In this document: positions 46,599 to 55,803 of the stretch, piece by piece
Numbering within the stretch: the stretch's first letter is position 1
How the letters are laid out: the number at the start of each line of letters is the position of its first letter
From: Shewanella canadensis
Lineage (GTDB): Bacteria > Pseudomonadota > Gammaproteobacteria > Enterobacterales > Shewanellaceae
Length of the DNA stretch: 64,000 bases
Assembly: GCF_003966225.1 (NCBI RefSeq)
Contig: NZ_RXNU01000006.1
Span: forward strand, 186,001 to 250,000
Reading direction: 5' to 3'
Made by a program: the position numbers and the translations under genes
The notes under the pieces: generated by a model
The model's input: the letters and a program-made list of their open reading frames with translations, nothing else
Told to the model about the DNA's origin: nothing
The model's database searches: none

Positions 46599-48197
46599 TT
46601 GATTACTACAGCTAATATCACCATGCAGTTTGGCGCTAAGCCACTGTTTGAAAACCTCTCAGTCAAATTTGGCGGCGGAAACAGATACGGTCTGATCGGC
46701 GCTAACGGCTGTGGTAAGTCAACCTTTATGAAGATCCTTGCCGGCGATCTTGAACCAACATCGGGTAACGTTTCATTAGATGTGAATGAACGTCTGGGTA
46801 AACTAAGCCAGAACCAGTTTGGTTATGAAACGTTTAATGTCGTCGATACCGTTATCATGGGTCATGCTGAACTTTGGAAAGTTAAGCAGGAGCGTGACCG
46901 TATCTACTCTCTGCCAGAAATGACAGAAGAGGAGGGGATTCAGGTTGCCAACCTTGAGATGGACTTCGCCGAGATGGATGGTTATACCGCCGAGTCTCGC
47001 GCTGGCGAACTCTTAATGGGTGTCGGTATCGGTGTCGAGCAACATTTCGGTTTGATGAGCGAAATTGCACCTGGCTTCAAGCTGCGTGTCCTTTTGGCAC
47101 AGGCACTATTTTCCGATCCAGATGTGTTGCTTCTCGATGAGCCTACCAACAACTTGGATATCGATACGATTCGTTGGTTGCAGGAGATGCTTAACCAGCG
47201 TAGCAGCACCATGATCATCATCTCGCACGATAGATATTTCTTAAACTCTGTTTGTACCCATATGGCTGACTTGGATTATGGTGAACTACGCCTATTCCCT
47301 GGTAACTATGATGAGTACATGATGGCAGCTCAACAATCGCGTGAGCGTTTGATGTCAGACAATGCGAAGAAGAAAGCCCAGATTGCTGAGCTTCAAGGCT
47401 TCGTTGCCCGTTTCTCTGCTAACGCATCTAAAGCTAAGCAAGCCACATCACGTGCTAAGCTCATCGACAAGATTAAGCTTGATGATATTAAAGCATCGAG
47501 CCGTGTGAACCCGTTTATCCGATTCGAGCAAGAGAAGAAATTGTTCCGTAATGCCTTAGTGGTTGAAAACTTAACTAAAGGCTTCGATGATAGCCCGTTA
47601 TTTAAAGACATGAACCTCATGGCTGAAGTGGGCGAGCGCATTGCTATTTTGGGTGATAACGGTGTGGGTAAGACAACCTTACTGCGTACCTTAGTTCACG
47701 ATATCCCACAAGATAGCGGAACAATTCAATGGTCTGAAAACTCATCGATTGGTTACTACGCACAGGATCATGAATCAGATTTCGAAAACGAGATGACCTT
47801 GTTCGAGTGGATGAGCCAATGGCGCAAGCCGGAAGATGACGATCAATCGGTTCGTGGCTACTTAGGCCGCATGCTATTTGGTTCCGATGACATTAAGAAG
47901 TCGGTTAAAGTGCTTTCTGGTGGTGAGAAAGGCCGTATGTTATTTGGTAAGCTTATCATGCAAAAGCCAAACATCTTATTGCTGGATGAACCAACTAACC
48001 ACATGGATATGGAATCAATCGAGTCATTGAACAATGCACTCGAGATGTACGAAGGTACCTTGCTGTTTGTCAGTCATGACCGTGCATTTGTATCATCTCT
48101 GGCAACTCGCATCATAGAGATCAGCAAAGATGGCATCAATGATTTCAAGGGAACTTACGATGAGTTCCTGGTAAGCAAAGGTGTTGTTGAAGGCTAA
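46599..48197 (+). CDS. ybiT: ABC-F family ATPase YbiT
   Basis: Soluble translation-associated ATPase of the ABC-F class. Two nucleotide-binding domains are visible: Walker [10 protein letters not shown] and GDNGVGKTT, signature and Walker [12 protein letters not shown] and [11 protein letters not shown], joined by the charged ABC-F linker (about 245-300). The N-terminus [21 protein letters not shown] lines up with E. coli YbiT and supports the TTG start at 46599. Length is 532. Followed by a good terminator. Translational role follows from the family. Confidence 0.95.
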   Translation: MITTANITMQFGAKPLFENLSVKFGGGNRYGLIGANGCGKSTFMKILAGDLEPTSGNVSLDVNERLGKLSQNQFGYETFNVVDTVIMGHAELWKVKQERDRIYSLPEMTEEEGIQVANLEMDFAEMDGYTAESRAGELLMGVGIGVEQHFGLMSEIAPGFKLRVLLAQALFSDPDVLLLDEPTNNLDIDTIRWLQEMLNQRSSTMIIISHDRYFLNSVCTHMADLDYGELRLFPGNYDEYMMAAQQSRERLMSDNAKKKAQIAELQGFVARFSANASKAKQATSRAKLIDKIKLDDIKASSRVNPFIRFEQEKKLFRNALVVENLTKGFDDSPLFKDMNLMAEVGERIAILGDNGVGKTTLLRTLVHDIPQDSGTIQWSENSSIGYYAQDHESDFENEMTLFEWMSQWRKPEDDDQSVRGYLGRMLFGSDDIKKSVKVLSGGEKGRMLFGKLIMQKPNILLLDEPTNHMDMESIESLNNALEMYEGTLLFVSHDRAFVSSLATRIIEISKDGINDFKGTYDEFLVSKGVVEG

Positions 48198-48221
48198 GCC
48201 TTTCACGCTAACAAATTATTG

Positions 48222-48251
48222 AAAAGCCTCAGAGGAATCTGGGGCTTTTTT
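48222..48251 (+). terminator. Terminator of ybiT
   Basis: AAAGCCTCAGA and TCTGGGGCTTTT stem with GGAA loop, followed by TTTTTT. Confidence 0.88.
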
Positions 48252-48476
48252 ATGTCTGGAACATTTATGCATATTTGGCAGGGATGCATACAAATTGGCG
48301 TTATGTTTGGAACGTTTATGACCATCTTGTCATAAAGAGTGTCTTTCTTTCATATAATTGTTTTTGTCCGAGAATCTCGTTTCTCTTCGCAATTCGTTTA
48401 CTTGTCCCCCGTAAGGGGGATGCCAAAACATATTGTTTATTCGATGCTTACGTTACGTATCAATATAAGGAATGAG

Positions 48477-50045
48477 ATGATGAAAACACAAAGTAAAAAA
48501 TCTCTTATCTATTTTGCTCTTGGCCTAAGCATTACAATGGTCGGCTGCGGTGGGAGTGACAATGATTCATCGCCAGAACCAGTACCTACACCCGTTGTTC
48601 TTAGTGGTGTTTTTTCCGATAGCCCCGTATCTGGTCTTGGATTTGAAACTGCTAGTCAATCTGGTGTGACGGACGCTGAGGGTCAGTTTGACTATCTACA
48701 GGGCGAGGAGGTGGTATTTTTCTTGGGAGGAACGCGTTTTCCATCTGTGACTGCTCAAGAAGAAGTTACTCCGATGGATCTCTATCAAACCGATTCAGCA
48801 TCAGATACTGGTGTGGTAAACACCTTGCGTATTTTACAGTCTCTAGACCAAGATCATGATGCGGAAAATGGTATTCAATTAGCCGATGAGATAAATGAGA
48901 TTTTGGCTGGAACGCAGATGGACCCCCAAGATCCACTATTTGATCAACAGGCGACTGCTGCACTTGTTGTTGCGGGAATGAGCGCCGATGATTTGGTTGA
49001 TTCCAACGAGGCCTTAGCACATTTTGGCCAAGGGCGTCCGTATCAACTAGCAGATCTGACCGGGCGTTGGCACAGCGTATTCTTTTCTATTCCGGTAATG
49101 GGGACGGCGTCGCAAAATAGTTTGAGCTATACCGTTGAAAGTTGGGATGTGACTGAGCAGGCTAGTATCACTAGTACCGCATTGATTAAAAATCCGGGCA
49201 GGGAGCTGGATACAGAAACCTATGGCATAAGTATGGATGAAAGGGGAATGATCACACTTATTGATGAAGGCGTGGCTGGTCTGGATATGGGCTTGAGTGC
49301 TAATAAGGATATTATTGCTAACTACTTTGCAGATGACGATGGACTTGAACAAGAATTAGGATTGGCTATCAAGCTGTCTAATGGCCACAGTGTGAGCGAT
49401 CTCGAAGGGCAATGGCATAACCTCTCTATAGAAACTCCAGTCGCTGACAACTTTAACCCATCAGAGTTCGGAGTTTGGGCCGACTCCATGCAGATTGATG
49501 CACAGGGGCACGCGGTTATCCATGAGATGGCGCTCCCCAACCAACAAGCACAAACAGAGACCGAGGAGCTTACATTCTCACTTAATGATGCCGGAAAAGT
49601 CACATTTGAGGGCGATGATGAAACCAGCTTGATGTACATATCTAGAAGTAATGACGTCATCGTACGCCATGGACACAAGGCAGGTAGAGCGAGCTTGGTG
49701 GTGATGCTAAAGTCTAGCCTTACTCCCTCTTTGGCTGACCTGCAAGGGGAGTGGCGATTGTATAATTTACAAGTGCCCAATGAGGGGGATATGGATCCTG
49801 CCGACTTTGGCTACTGGATAGTGAACTTGTCGTTTGATGATAAGGGCAATGCCACATGGAGCCATGTTGCCACCTCAGAAGGTGCCTCGTTAACAGATCA
49901 ATCCATGACGATGAGCCTCAACAATGGTTTATTTACCGGGGATGAGGATCTTTGGGCGATGAATCAGGCGAAAGATCTTATGGTGGTGACGTCAATCTAC
50001 GACGGAAAAGCAGCCTATGCTATCGCGATTAAGCAAGTACGCTAA
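48477..50045 (+). CDS. Secreted lipoprotein with three internal repeats
   Basis: No functional family recognised. The 522-residue protein has a lipobox (VGC, Cys24), a Pro-rich linker, an N-terminal domain of a type common in marine Gammaproteobacteria (SDSPVSGLGFETASQSG ... DAEGQFDYLQGEEV), a helical stretch, and three tandem repeats of about 113 residues starting near 192, 306 and 419. Each repeat opens with (L/V)xDLxGxW and contains a beta-rich core, as in LADLTGRWHS, VSDLEGQWHN and LADLQGEWRL. A lipocalin-like or beta-barrel fold is possible. The ATG at 48477 has AAGGA upstream. Followed by a strong terminator. Confidence 0.82.
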   Translation: MMKTQSKKSLIYFALGLSITMVGCGGSDNDSSPEPVPTPVVLSGVFSDSPVSGLGFETASQSGVTDAEGQFDYLQGEEVVFFLGGTRFPSVTAQEEVTPMDLYQTDSASDTGVVNTLRILQSLDQDHDAENGIQLADEINEILAGTQMDPQDPLFDQQATAALVVAGMSADDLVDSNEALAHFGQGRPYQLADLTGRWHSVFFSIPVMGTASQNSLSYTVESWDVTEQASITSTALIKNPGRELDTETYGISMDERGMITLIDEGVAGLDMGLSANKDIIANYFADDDGLEQELGLAIKLSNGHSVSDLEGQWHNLSIETPVADNFNPSEFGVWADSMQIDAQGHAVIHEMALPNQQAQTETEELTFSLNDAGKVTFEGDDETSLMYISRSNDVIVRHGHKAGRASLVVMLKSSLTPSLADLQGEWRLYNLQVPNEGDMDPADFGYWIVNLSFDDKGNATWSHVATSEGASLTDQSMTMSLNNGLFTGDEDLWAMNQAKDLMVVTSIYDGKAAYAIAIKQVR

Positions 50046-50131
50046 GCTGGGTGTTGATATAGTGGCTTAGTCATTCGTTATAAAATAAAGCTAAATTGGA
50101 ATATTTTTTTGTGATTGCGAAGCGCAACTTT

Positions 50132-50168
50132 AAGCCTATCTATTCCTCCGAGTTGATAGGCTTTTTTT
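50132..50168 (+). terminator. Terminator after the 48.5 kb lipoprotein gene
   Basis: AAGCCTATC and GATAGGCTT pair around a 13-nt loop, followed by eight T residues. Confidence 0.9.
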
Positions 50169-50217
50169 TGATTGCTTTTAGTTAATGTTCATCTTTGAAG
50201 CTTAATGTATCTGCCTT

Positions 50218-51012
50218 TTATGGGGACATAGTGAAGAGCTTGTCATGGGCATAGCGGCTTAATAATTCATTTTGATGCCGGGTCCCAGTCTTATGCAACA
50301 GGCTTTTAATTTGGCTCTTGATGGTTTCTTTAGACACATTTCTTATTCTTGCTATTTCACTGCCTGACTCACCACCAATTAGTAGGTGTAAAACTTGATT
50401 TTCAGCTTGAGTGAGTCGGATCGGTTGGGGGACTAAAGCCCTCAGCGGAAAGGACTGTAGACATTGTTGCGATGCAAAATCGGCTTGTTGCTGCGCCAAA
50501 TTATGGTAGTGAGTAGCTAAGACCCAAGGAGCCAGAGAATGACTAAGTTGTTGTTGCAGGGCACGAGCATTGCGGTCGAACGCCTTAGAGAAGCGATGAG
50601 CGGTAAAAATGAGATAGAGGTGTTTGGGGTAGCAGGCTATCTGGCTTAAAGAGTGATTGAATTTAAAATAAGGCTGCAGAGTGTCTAAAAATATCGGGTC
50701 TTGAATTTTTTGTATTGGTAACAGGTCATGCATGAAATGTGATGCTCCAATAAGCCCCTGTTTAAGGTAGGTATTGAGGTAAACATCGTGTGCTTTATGC
50801 TTGCCGTAGAAAGCAATATCTTGCTCTGATAGCTGAGGTGACCAAGTATGTTGAAATGATAATCCTGTATCGACAAGGGTGATGGTTATGACGTCAGCTT
50901 CTATCCAAGTTGAGAGGAGAGCAAAATCTTCCCCTTGTATCAGCCTGATATTCTGAGTTGCAATGAGTCCTTGCTGCCATACTGCGAACTTATTCCAGTC
51001 CATACTCTTCAT
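50218..51012 (-). CDS. LuxR-type transcriptional regulator
   Basis: A C-terminal LuxR/FixJ helix-turn-helix is clear (LTQAENQVLHLLIGGESGSEIARI, read in parts, then VSKETIKSQIKSLLHKTG). The N-terminal 180 residues match no sensor domain I know, and no receiver aspartate is visible, so it is not an ordinary response regulator. I chose the ATG at 51012 (264 residues); a longer in-frame start at 51066 lacks a ribosome site. A TTTGAC-N4-GTCAAA dyad lies about 90 bp upstream. The neighbours give no hint of its target. Confidence 0.85.
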   Translation of the reverse strand: MKSMDWNKFAVWQQGLIATQNIRLIQGEDFALLSTWIEADVITITLVDTGLSFQHTWSPQLSEQDIAFYGKHKAHDVYLNTYLKQGLIGASHFMHDLLPIQKIQDPIFLDTLQPYFKFNHSLSQIACYPKHLYLIFTAHRFSKAFDRNARALQQQLSHSLAPWVLATHYHNLAQQQADFASQQCLQSFPLRALVPQPIRLTQAENQVLHLLIGGESGSEIARIRNVSKETIKSQIKSLLHKTGTRHQNELLSRYAHDKLFTMSP

Positions 51013-51092
51013 TACAATAATAACTTTGGTAACATACAGGTAACATGTTGTGAGAGAGAATTTCAAGCTGTAAGGTAGGTTTTTTTGTTATC

Positions 51093-51108
51093 TTTGACCT
51101 AAGTCAAA
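51093..51108. promoter_or_regulatory. Dyad upstream of the LuxR-type regulator gene
   Basis: TTTGAC-CTAA-GTCAAA is a perfect 16-bp palindrome with an FNR-like shape, placed about 80-95 bp before the regulator start. Confidence 0.4.
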
Positions 51109-51214
51109 ATAGGGAGAGGAAGACGAAAATCCCCGAACTTAGAAAACTTCAGGACTCCTTACCTTATGTTTATGACAATAAGCGGATACCGTTATGACAA
51201 AAACTAAGCAATAA

Positions 51215-51240
51215 AAAGGCGAACCACTCGGTTCGCCTTT
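51215..51240 (-). terminator. Terminator of the nucleoside transporter gene
   Basis: AAAGGCGAAC and GTTCGCCTTT form a 10-bp stem with a 6-nt loop; on the minus strand the hairpin ends in a T-run (CCTTTTTAT). Confidence 0.9.
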
Positions 51241-51269
51241 CGTGTATAGCTCTTTGTCTTGACTAATCG

Positions 51270-52478
51270 TTAAATACTGAAGAATATTCCGGCTAAAACT
51301 GCACTCATCAGGTTAGCCAATGTGGCGGCAAGAACGGCCTTAAAGCCTAAGTTTGCCACATCTGCGCTGCGCTCAGGCGCCATTACACCTATGCTGCCGA
51401 GCTGAATCGCAATTGAACCTATGTTGGCAAAACCACACAGAGCGAAGGTGATGATGATCTGAGAGTGGGCCGAGAGTTGATCTTTCACCGAGACAAAGTC
51501 CATGAAGGCGACAAATTCATTCAGGATAAGCTTCTGCCCGATGAATCCTCCTGCTTGCATCATCTCATTGGCAGGTACACCTATGATAAAGGCTACGGGT
51601 GCGAAGAGATAACCCAGCAGGCTTTGAAGCGTGACACCTTCGAAGTTGAACCATAAACCTAACTGTTCCAGACCAGCGTTAAACATAGCGATGACGCTGA
51701 TAAATGCGATAAGCATAGTACCGATAGCCACGGCTACCCGCATACCATTCATGGCGCCGGAGGCTAAGGCGTCGATGGCATTGCTGTGCTCACTCTTGTT
51801 CATATCGATTGCCTGGCCTGCATCAGGAGTCTCGACTTCCGGTACCAGTAACTTTGCCATCATCAGACTGCCCGGTGCGGCCATAAAGCTCGCCGCGATG
51901 AGGAACTTAAGGTCTACACCTAAACCCGCATATCCACCTAAGACACTGCCCGCTACCGATGCCATTCCGCCGGTCATAACTGCAAAGAGCTCCGAGCGGG
52001 TCATTTTTGGCAGGAAAGGCTTAACCAGCAATGGCGACTCCCCCTGACTCAGAAAGATGTTTCCGGTGGCGACCAAAGACTCTGCGCGGCTGATGCCGAG
52101 TAACTTTTGTAGTGCTCCGCCAATGATTTTTATCACCCACTGCATGATGCCGAAGTAGTACAACATGGAGATGAGGGCACTGATGAATATCACCAGAGGT
52201 AATACTCTAATCGCAAATATGAATCCTGTGCTGGCCAGATCGCCAAACAGAAATTTAATCCCTTCGTCGGCAAATCTTAACACCGATGCGACGCCTTGAC
52301 TGACGCTGCCCAGTACCTGTTGTCCCATGGGGACGTAGAGGACCAGGGCAGCAAAGCCTGCCTGAAGGGTTAGTGCACCGATAACGGTACGCCATTTAAT
52401 TGCACCGCGATTTTCAGAGAAAATCCAGCCACAGAGTATAAGAAATAAGATCCCGGCCAAGCTAATCAACAACTGCAT
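51270..52478 (-). CDS. Concentrative nucleoside transporter, CNT family
   Basis: Inner-membrane nucleoside importer driven by a cation gradient. The 402-residue protein has the CNT features: an N-terminal helix bundle (LLISLAGILFLILCGWIFS), the QGESPLLVKPFLP segment of the substrate site, GGMASVAGSVLGGY and the C-terminal FALCGFANIGSIAIQLG. Ten or so helices are visible. The NupC name fits but I leave it off, since specificity within CNT cannot be set from sequence. The terminator is 29 bp downstream. No purine riboswitch or CytR site was recognised upstream. Confidence 0.92.
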   Translation of the reverse strand: MQLLISLAGILFLILCGWIFSENRGAIKWRTVIGALTLQAGFAALVLYVPMGQQVLGSVSQGVASVLRFADEGIKFLFGDLASTGFIFAIRVLPLVIFISALISMLYYFGIMQWVIKIIGGALQKLLGISRAESLVATGNIFLSQGESPLLVKPFLPKMTRSELFAVMTGGMASVAGSVLGGYAGLGVDLKFLIAASFMAAPGSLMMAKLLVPEVETPDAGQAIDMNKSEHSNAIDALASGAMNGMRVAVAIGTMLIAFISVIAMFNAGLEQLGLWFNFEGVTLQSLLGYLFAPVAFIIGVPANEMMQAGGFIGQKLILNEFVAFMDFVSVKDQLSAHSQIIITFALCGFANIGSIAIQLGSIGVMAPERSADVANLGFKAVLAATLANLMSAVLAGIFFSI

Positions 52479-52958
52479 GATTTATCCAAGTTTGAACTAC
52501 AAAGGAGTAAGTCGAAGATGATCGTATGCTTGTTTTGATGACGCTGGGGCACGCTTTTGATAAAGCGACATTTGACGTCGTCAAGTGAAGACACTTAGAC
52601 GAGCGGTTTGAGTTGTCCGGCCATTGATACAAGAAAAGATCACCTTTAAAACTTACAAAAGTTTTGCCGGTCCAACTCCGTGGGTCGATCACTTGTCCTT
52701 GTAACAGCCAGCTTTGAACCTGAGGTTCGAGCCGGAAAAGGATTATACAAAAAACATTACAGATTAAAAGTAATTAATGTTGCTAAATTACAGTTTGACT
52801 AGATTGTAGACTGGCTGGCGATTTTTTATGGGATTTTATACTGAATTTAGCATTTTTGTTGAAATATTATTACTTAATAGTGCAGAGTGGTGGGAGAGAA
52901 AGAGAAAGGCCTGCAAGCAGGCCTTATGAGGTGGTATCGGTTGGTATTCGTTTATCGA
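52479..52958. other. Intergenic region upstream of the nucleoside transporter
   Basis: The promoter of the transporter should lie in the left half. A short minus-strand frame at 52462-52692 has no credible start or protein character. A hairpin terminator for the M17 peptidase gene is at 52906-52925, and a degenerate copy of the ATACCRATYGGTAT motif lies near 52934. Confidence 0.5.
52906..52925 (-). terminator. Hairpin after the M17 aminopeptidase gene
   Basis: AAGGCCTGC and GCAGGCCTT form a perfect 9-bp stem with a 2-base centre (a very tight loop, so the real loop is larger). On the minus strand a T/C-rich tract follows (TCTCTTTCTCTCCC). Confidence 0.55.
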
Positions 52959-54320
52959 TTATTTATTGAAACGCGTCTGCAGGTAGTCAAATACGGCGCG
53001 GATACCGAAGGCTTCACCGCCAATAGGGCGACCGGGCAGTTTACGGTTATTCCAGGCCATCACATCGAAGTGACTCCAGCTGATATCTTCATCGACAAAG
53101 GCTTCTAGATAGAGGGCTGCAGTAATTGCGCCACCAAACGGTACCTTGCCGCAGTTTGCTAGATCGGCGATATCACTGCCGGTCAGCTCGAAGTATGGCT
53201 TATGAAGTGGCATGCGCCAGATTGGATCTTGAACCTTAAGGCCAGACTGAGTCATGTCTATAGCCACCTGATCATCATTACTGAAGAAACCGGGGAGCTC
53301 AGTTCCCAGAGCGATACGCATTGCACCGGTAAGCGTGGCGAAGTCTATCATAAGCTCAGGCTTGTCATTGTTGGCTTCGGCGAGCGCGTCACACAGGACC
53401 AAGCGCCCCTCGGCATCGGTATTATCGATCTCAACCGTGAGCCCTTTACGGGTTTTAATGACATCCCCGGGTCTGAACGCATTGGCAGATACGGCATTTT
53501 CTACCGCAGGAACAAGCACGCGGAGGCGGATTGGCAAGTTACTGGCCATGATCTGATGTGCTAAGCCGATAACATGCGCGGCGCCGCCCATATCTTTCTT
53601 CATCAGACGCATACCCGCGCCAGGTTTAAGATCCAGTCCACCGGAGTCGAAGCAGACCCCTTTACCGACTAAGGTGACTTTCGGCGCATCTTCATCTCCC
53701 CAGGTAAGGTCGATAAGACGTGGTAAGTTCTCACTTGCGCGGCCAACCATATGGATAGTCGGGTAGTTCTGCTCCAGCAGCTCGTCGCCCACAATTTGTG
53801 TGACACTTGCACCAAATTCGCTGGCTAAACTTTCCAGAGTCTCACCTAAATGCTGTGGCATCATATCGGCAGCCGGCGTGTTGACCAGATCACGTACAAT
53901 AGAGACTGAACGCACCATCTTCAGTGCTTCATCGGCTTGTGCCTGAGTCGGCAATACAAGCTGAGGGAAGACCTTTTCACTGGCCTTATATCTATCGAAG
54001 GTATAGGCACCCAATCCCCAACTGAATGCGGCGACCTTTATCTGCTCATCAGAGCCGGTAATTGCATATTTTCCTGCTGGAAGCTGGCTAACGAGATCGC
54101 CACATAACCAGTAAGACTCAGTCTCAGCGCTTACTAAGATAACCTGTGCCAGCTCGCCGTTGGCCGAGGGGATAAGGCTCATGCCCTTGCCGGTAAACTG
54201 TGTGCTGCTTAGCCAGTTCTTCGTTTGCTGCTCTTGCTGCGCCAACCAGTCGGCATAAGAATCTGTGTGTAAGATGGTCAGTGGCGTGCCTGGAACGCCT
54301 GAAATCAATAAATCAGTCAT
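52959..54320 (-). CDS. M17 leucyl aminopeptidase family protein
   Basis: Dinuclear-metal cytosolic aminopeptidase. The catalytic domain shows GKGVCFDSGGLDLKPGAGM, MKKDMGGAAHVIG, and the family signature NTDAEGRLVLCDAL, with metal ligands Lys, Asp and Glu present. The N-terminal domain (about 1-165) is of the divergent type seen in PepB-like members rather than PepA. Length 453. It cleaves N-terminal residues from peptides. Confidence 0.93.
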   Translation of the reverse strand: MTDLLISGVPGTPLTILHTDSYADWLAQQEQQTKNWLSSTQFTGKGMSLIPSANGELAQVILVSAETESYWLCGDLVSQLPAGKYAITGSDEQIKVAAFSWGLGAYTFDRYKASEKVFPQLVLPTQAQADEALKMVRSVSIVRDLVNTPAADMMPQHLGETLESLASEFGASVTQIVGDELLEQNYPTIHMVGRASENLPRLIDLTWGDEDAPKVTLVGKGVCFDSGGLDLKPGAGMRLMKKDMGGAAHVIGLAHQIMASNLPIRLRVLVPAVENAVSANAFRPGDVIKTRKGLTVEIDNTDAEGRLVLCDALAEANNDKPELMIDFATLTGAMRIALGTELPGFFSNDDQVAIDMTQSGLKVQDPIWRMPLHKPYFELTGSDIADLANCGKVPFGGAITAALYLEAFVDEDISWSHFDVMAWNNRKLPGRPIGGEAFGIRAVFDYLQTRFNK

Positions 54321-54524
54321 GTGGGACTCGTACTCTCTGCTGGTAGTTAAAATAGTTAGGGAAGAGTGAACAACTCATTAAAAATTGAGTATATACCATT
54401 AGGGTAACAGGCTATGAATTCGGGGGGAAGCGGGGAGGGGATTTCGGTATCACAATACAGGTAGGAGTGTTATCCAGCTGTAGTTCAGATTGTATAATGC
54501 AGACTCAAAAGGAAAGTCAGAACA

Positions 54525-54923
54525 TTAATCTTTACTGCCAGCCAACACCGGAGATTTTCGCTGTCTTTTTCTCTCTGACATATTATTAAATGAGCTGGGT
54601 AATACATCGACCCCGACCATTTTGCCGACTTTTACCACCAATGGGATAGTGATCGGAGCGAATGGCAATACTGCAAACATGCCAAGTCCCAGTCCTTTTA
54701 ACAGATCCCCGAATTGCCTGTTAGCTTCTCGCAGTTCTTCACGATTGGCCTGCTTTCGGGTGTAACGTTTGTAGGTGACCAACATCTCTTTGGTCTCCTG
54801 CTTTTCCTGCGCCAATGCTTCCTTGAGGATGATTAGATCGCGTTTTATACGTATCGAAAAGCGCCGCTTGCTGATGCGGAAGACTCGAATGGGCGCTTTA
54901 TGAACATGGGCGTATATTTTCAT
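54525..54923 (-). CDS. LETM1-like small membrane-associated protein
   Basis: 132 residues: a basic N-terminal half with a long charged helix (about 35-70, EALAQEKQETKEMLVTYKRY) and a hydrophobic C-terminal segment, LLKGLGLGMFAVLPFAPITI, followed by a short basic tail. The LPF(A/S)P pattern after a charged helix resembles the LETM1 ribosome-binding-type region, known in mitochondrial LETM1 proteins and in some small marine bacterial proteins. The similarity is by eye. Not linked with any neighbour. Confidence 0.7.
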   Translation of the reverse strand: MKIYAHVHKAPIRVFRISKRRFSIRIKRDLIILKEALAQEKQETKEMLVTYKRYTRKQANREELREANRQFGDLLKGLGLGMFAVLPFAPITIPLVVKVGKMVGVDVLPSSFNNMSERKRQRKSPVLAGSKD

Positions 54924-55131
54924 GGCGCGGATTGTCTCACAGGCTGTCTCATTGGCATAGTTATGGTTTCTTCTTTGTGTAAGTAATTCTTATGATTGTC
55001 ATGTTGCTACTCTTTAAATCTAGTTTATAGGAAGCGGGTGAGTGGAATGACCATTGGTCTTATATTGTATCCACTCTTTTCATCAATGATTGGTTAGTCA
55101 GGAAAATGAGCGCGACTTCCTGTATATGATG
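54924..55131. other. Spacer before MITE-like copy 2
   Basis: No gene or motif seen. The promoter of the LETM1-like gene should be near its left end. Confidence 0.4.
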
Positions 55132-55645
55132 TATACCAATCGGGATAAGAAAGTGATCTACTCAGAGTCTTTTGGCAAACTAATTCAAGGCGAATGGATG
55201 AGGGAATGGTGATCCCTTCTGAAGTCATTCAACGTAGAAGTAGGCAGCCAAAAACACTCCTGGAAGGCGAGTTTTAGCGCACCTGATACTGTGTTAACGA
55301 GCTTAAACGTAGAATAACTATGTTCTTCACTCGTTGCGAGCAACACGGTCTTGTATGTTCCCTACATACTTAAGACATTTCCTCCATCCCTGGAGGTCAG
55401 ATGTTGTGAATGCCATTTATGCACGACTATATGGTCTATTTTATTCCATACAAAATAAGACATTCCCTCCTTCCATGGAGGTCAGATATAGGAGGTAGAG
55501 CGAAGCACGACTGAAAGGATTCAGGAGGTAGAGTAACGCATGGAGCAGTTACCGAGGATGCCAGAGCCGAGGAGCAATTAATGACCTTGCCTCAGAAGCG
55601 CTAAATTCTCGCTGAGCGATCACATCTTTATACCGATTTGTATTA
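55132..55645. mobile_element. MITE-like repeat, copy 2 (inverted, with insertion)
   Basis: Inverted homologue of the 25.1 kb element, bounded by TATACCAATCGGGATA (55132) and ATACCGATTTGTAT (55630-55643); the ends have one mismatch each to the consensus. Outer 230 bp or so match copy 1 closely (for example the GCTGAGCGATCACA end). Between them is extra sequence of about 200 bp, with two 31-bp near-identical segments (55372-55402 and 55457-55487) about 85 bp apart, each containing TGGAGGTCAGAT. No transposase is encoded. Confidence 0.72.
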
Positions 55646-55803
55646 GGTGTAAACAAATAGTAACGGCGCAGTGAGAGAGTTTTTAGCCATTAACTTTGGT
55701 TTTGCGACCAGTCACTCTGGTTCAATGAATTGATTCATGTAATATCCGCGCACGTTGATAAACATTGAAGTTTATTTAGTTACTAATACGAAGAGATCCG
55801 GTT

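Noticed and set aside
52462..52692. 76-codon minus-strand frame upstream of the nucleoside transporter
   Set aside because: Lies in the promoter region, no ribosome site and no recognisable protein features.
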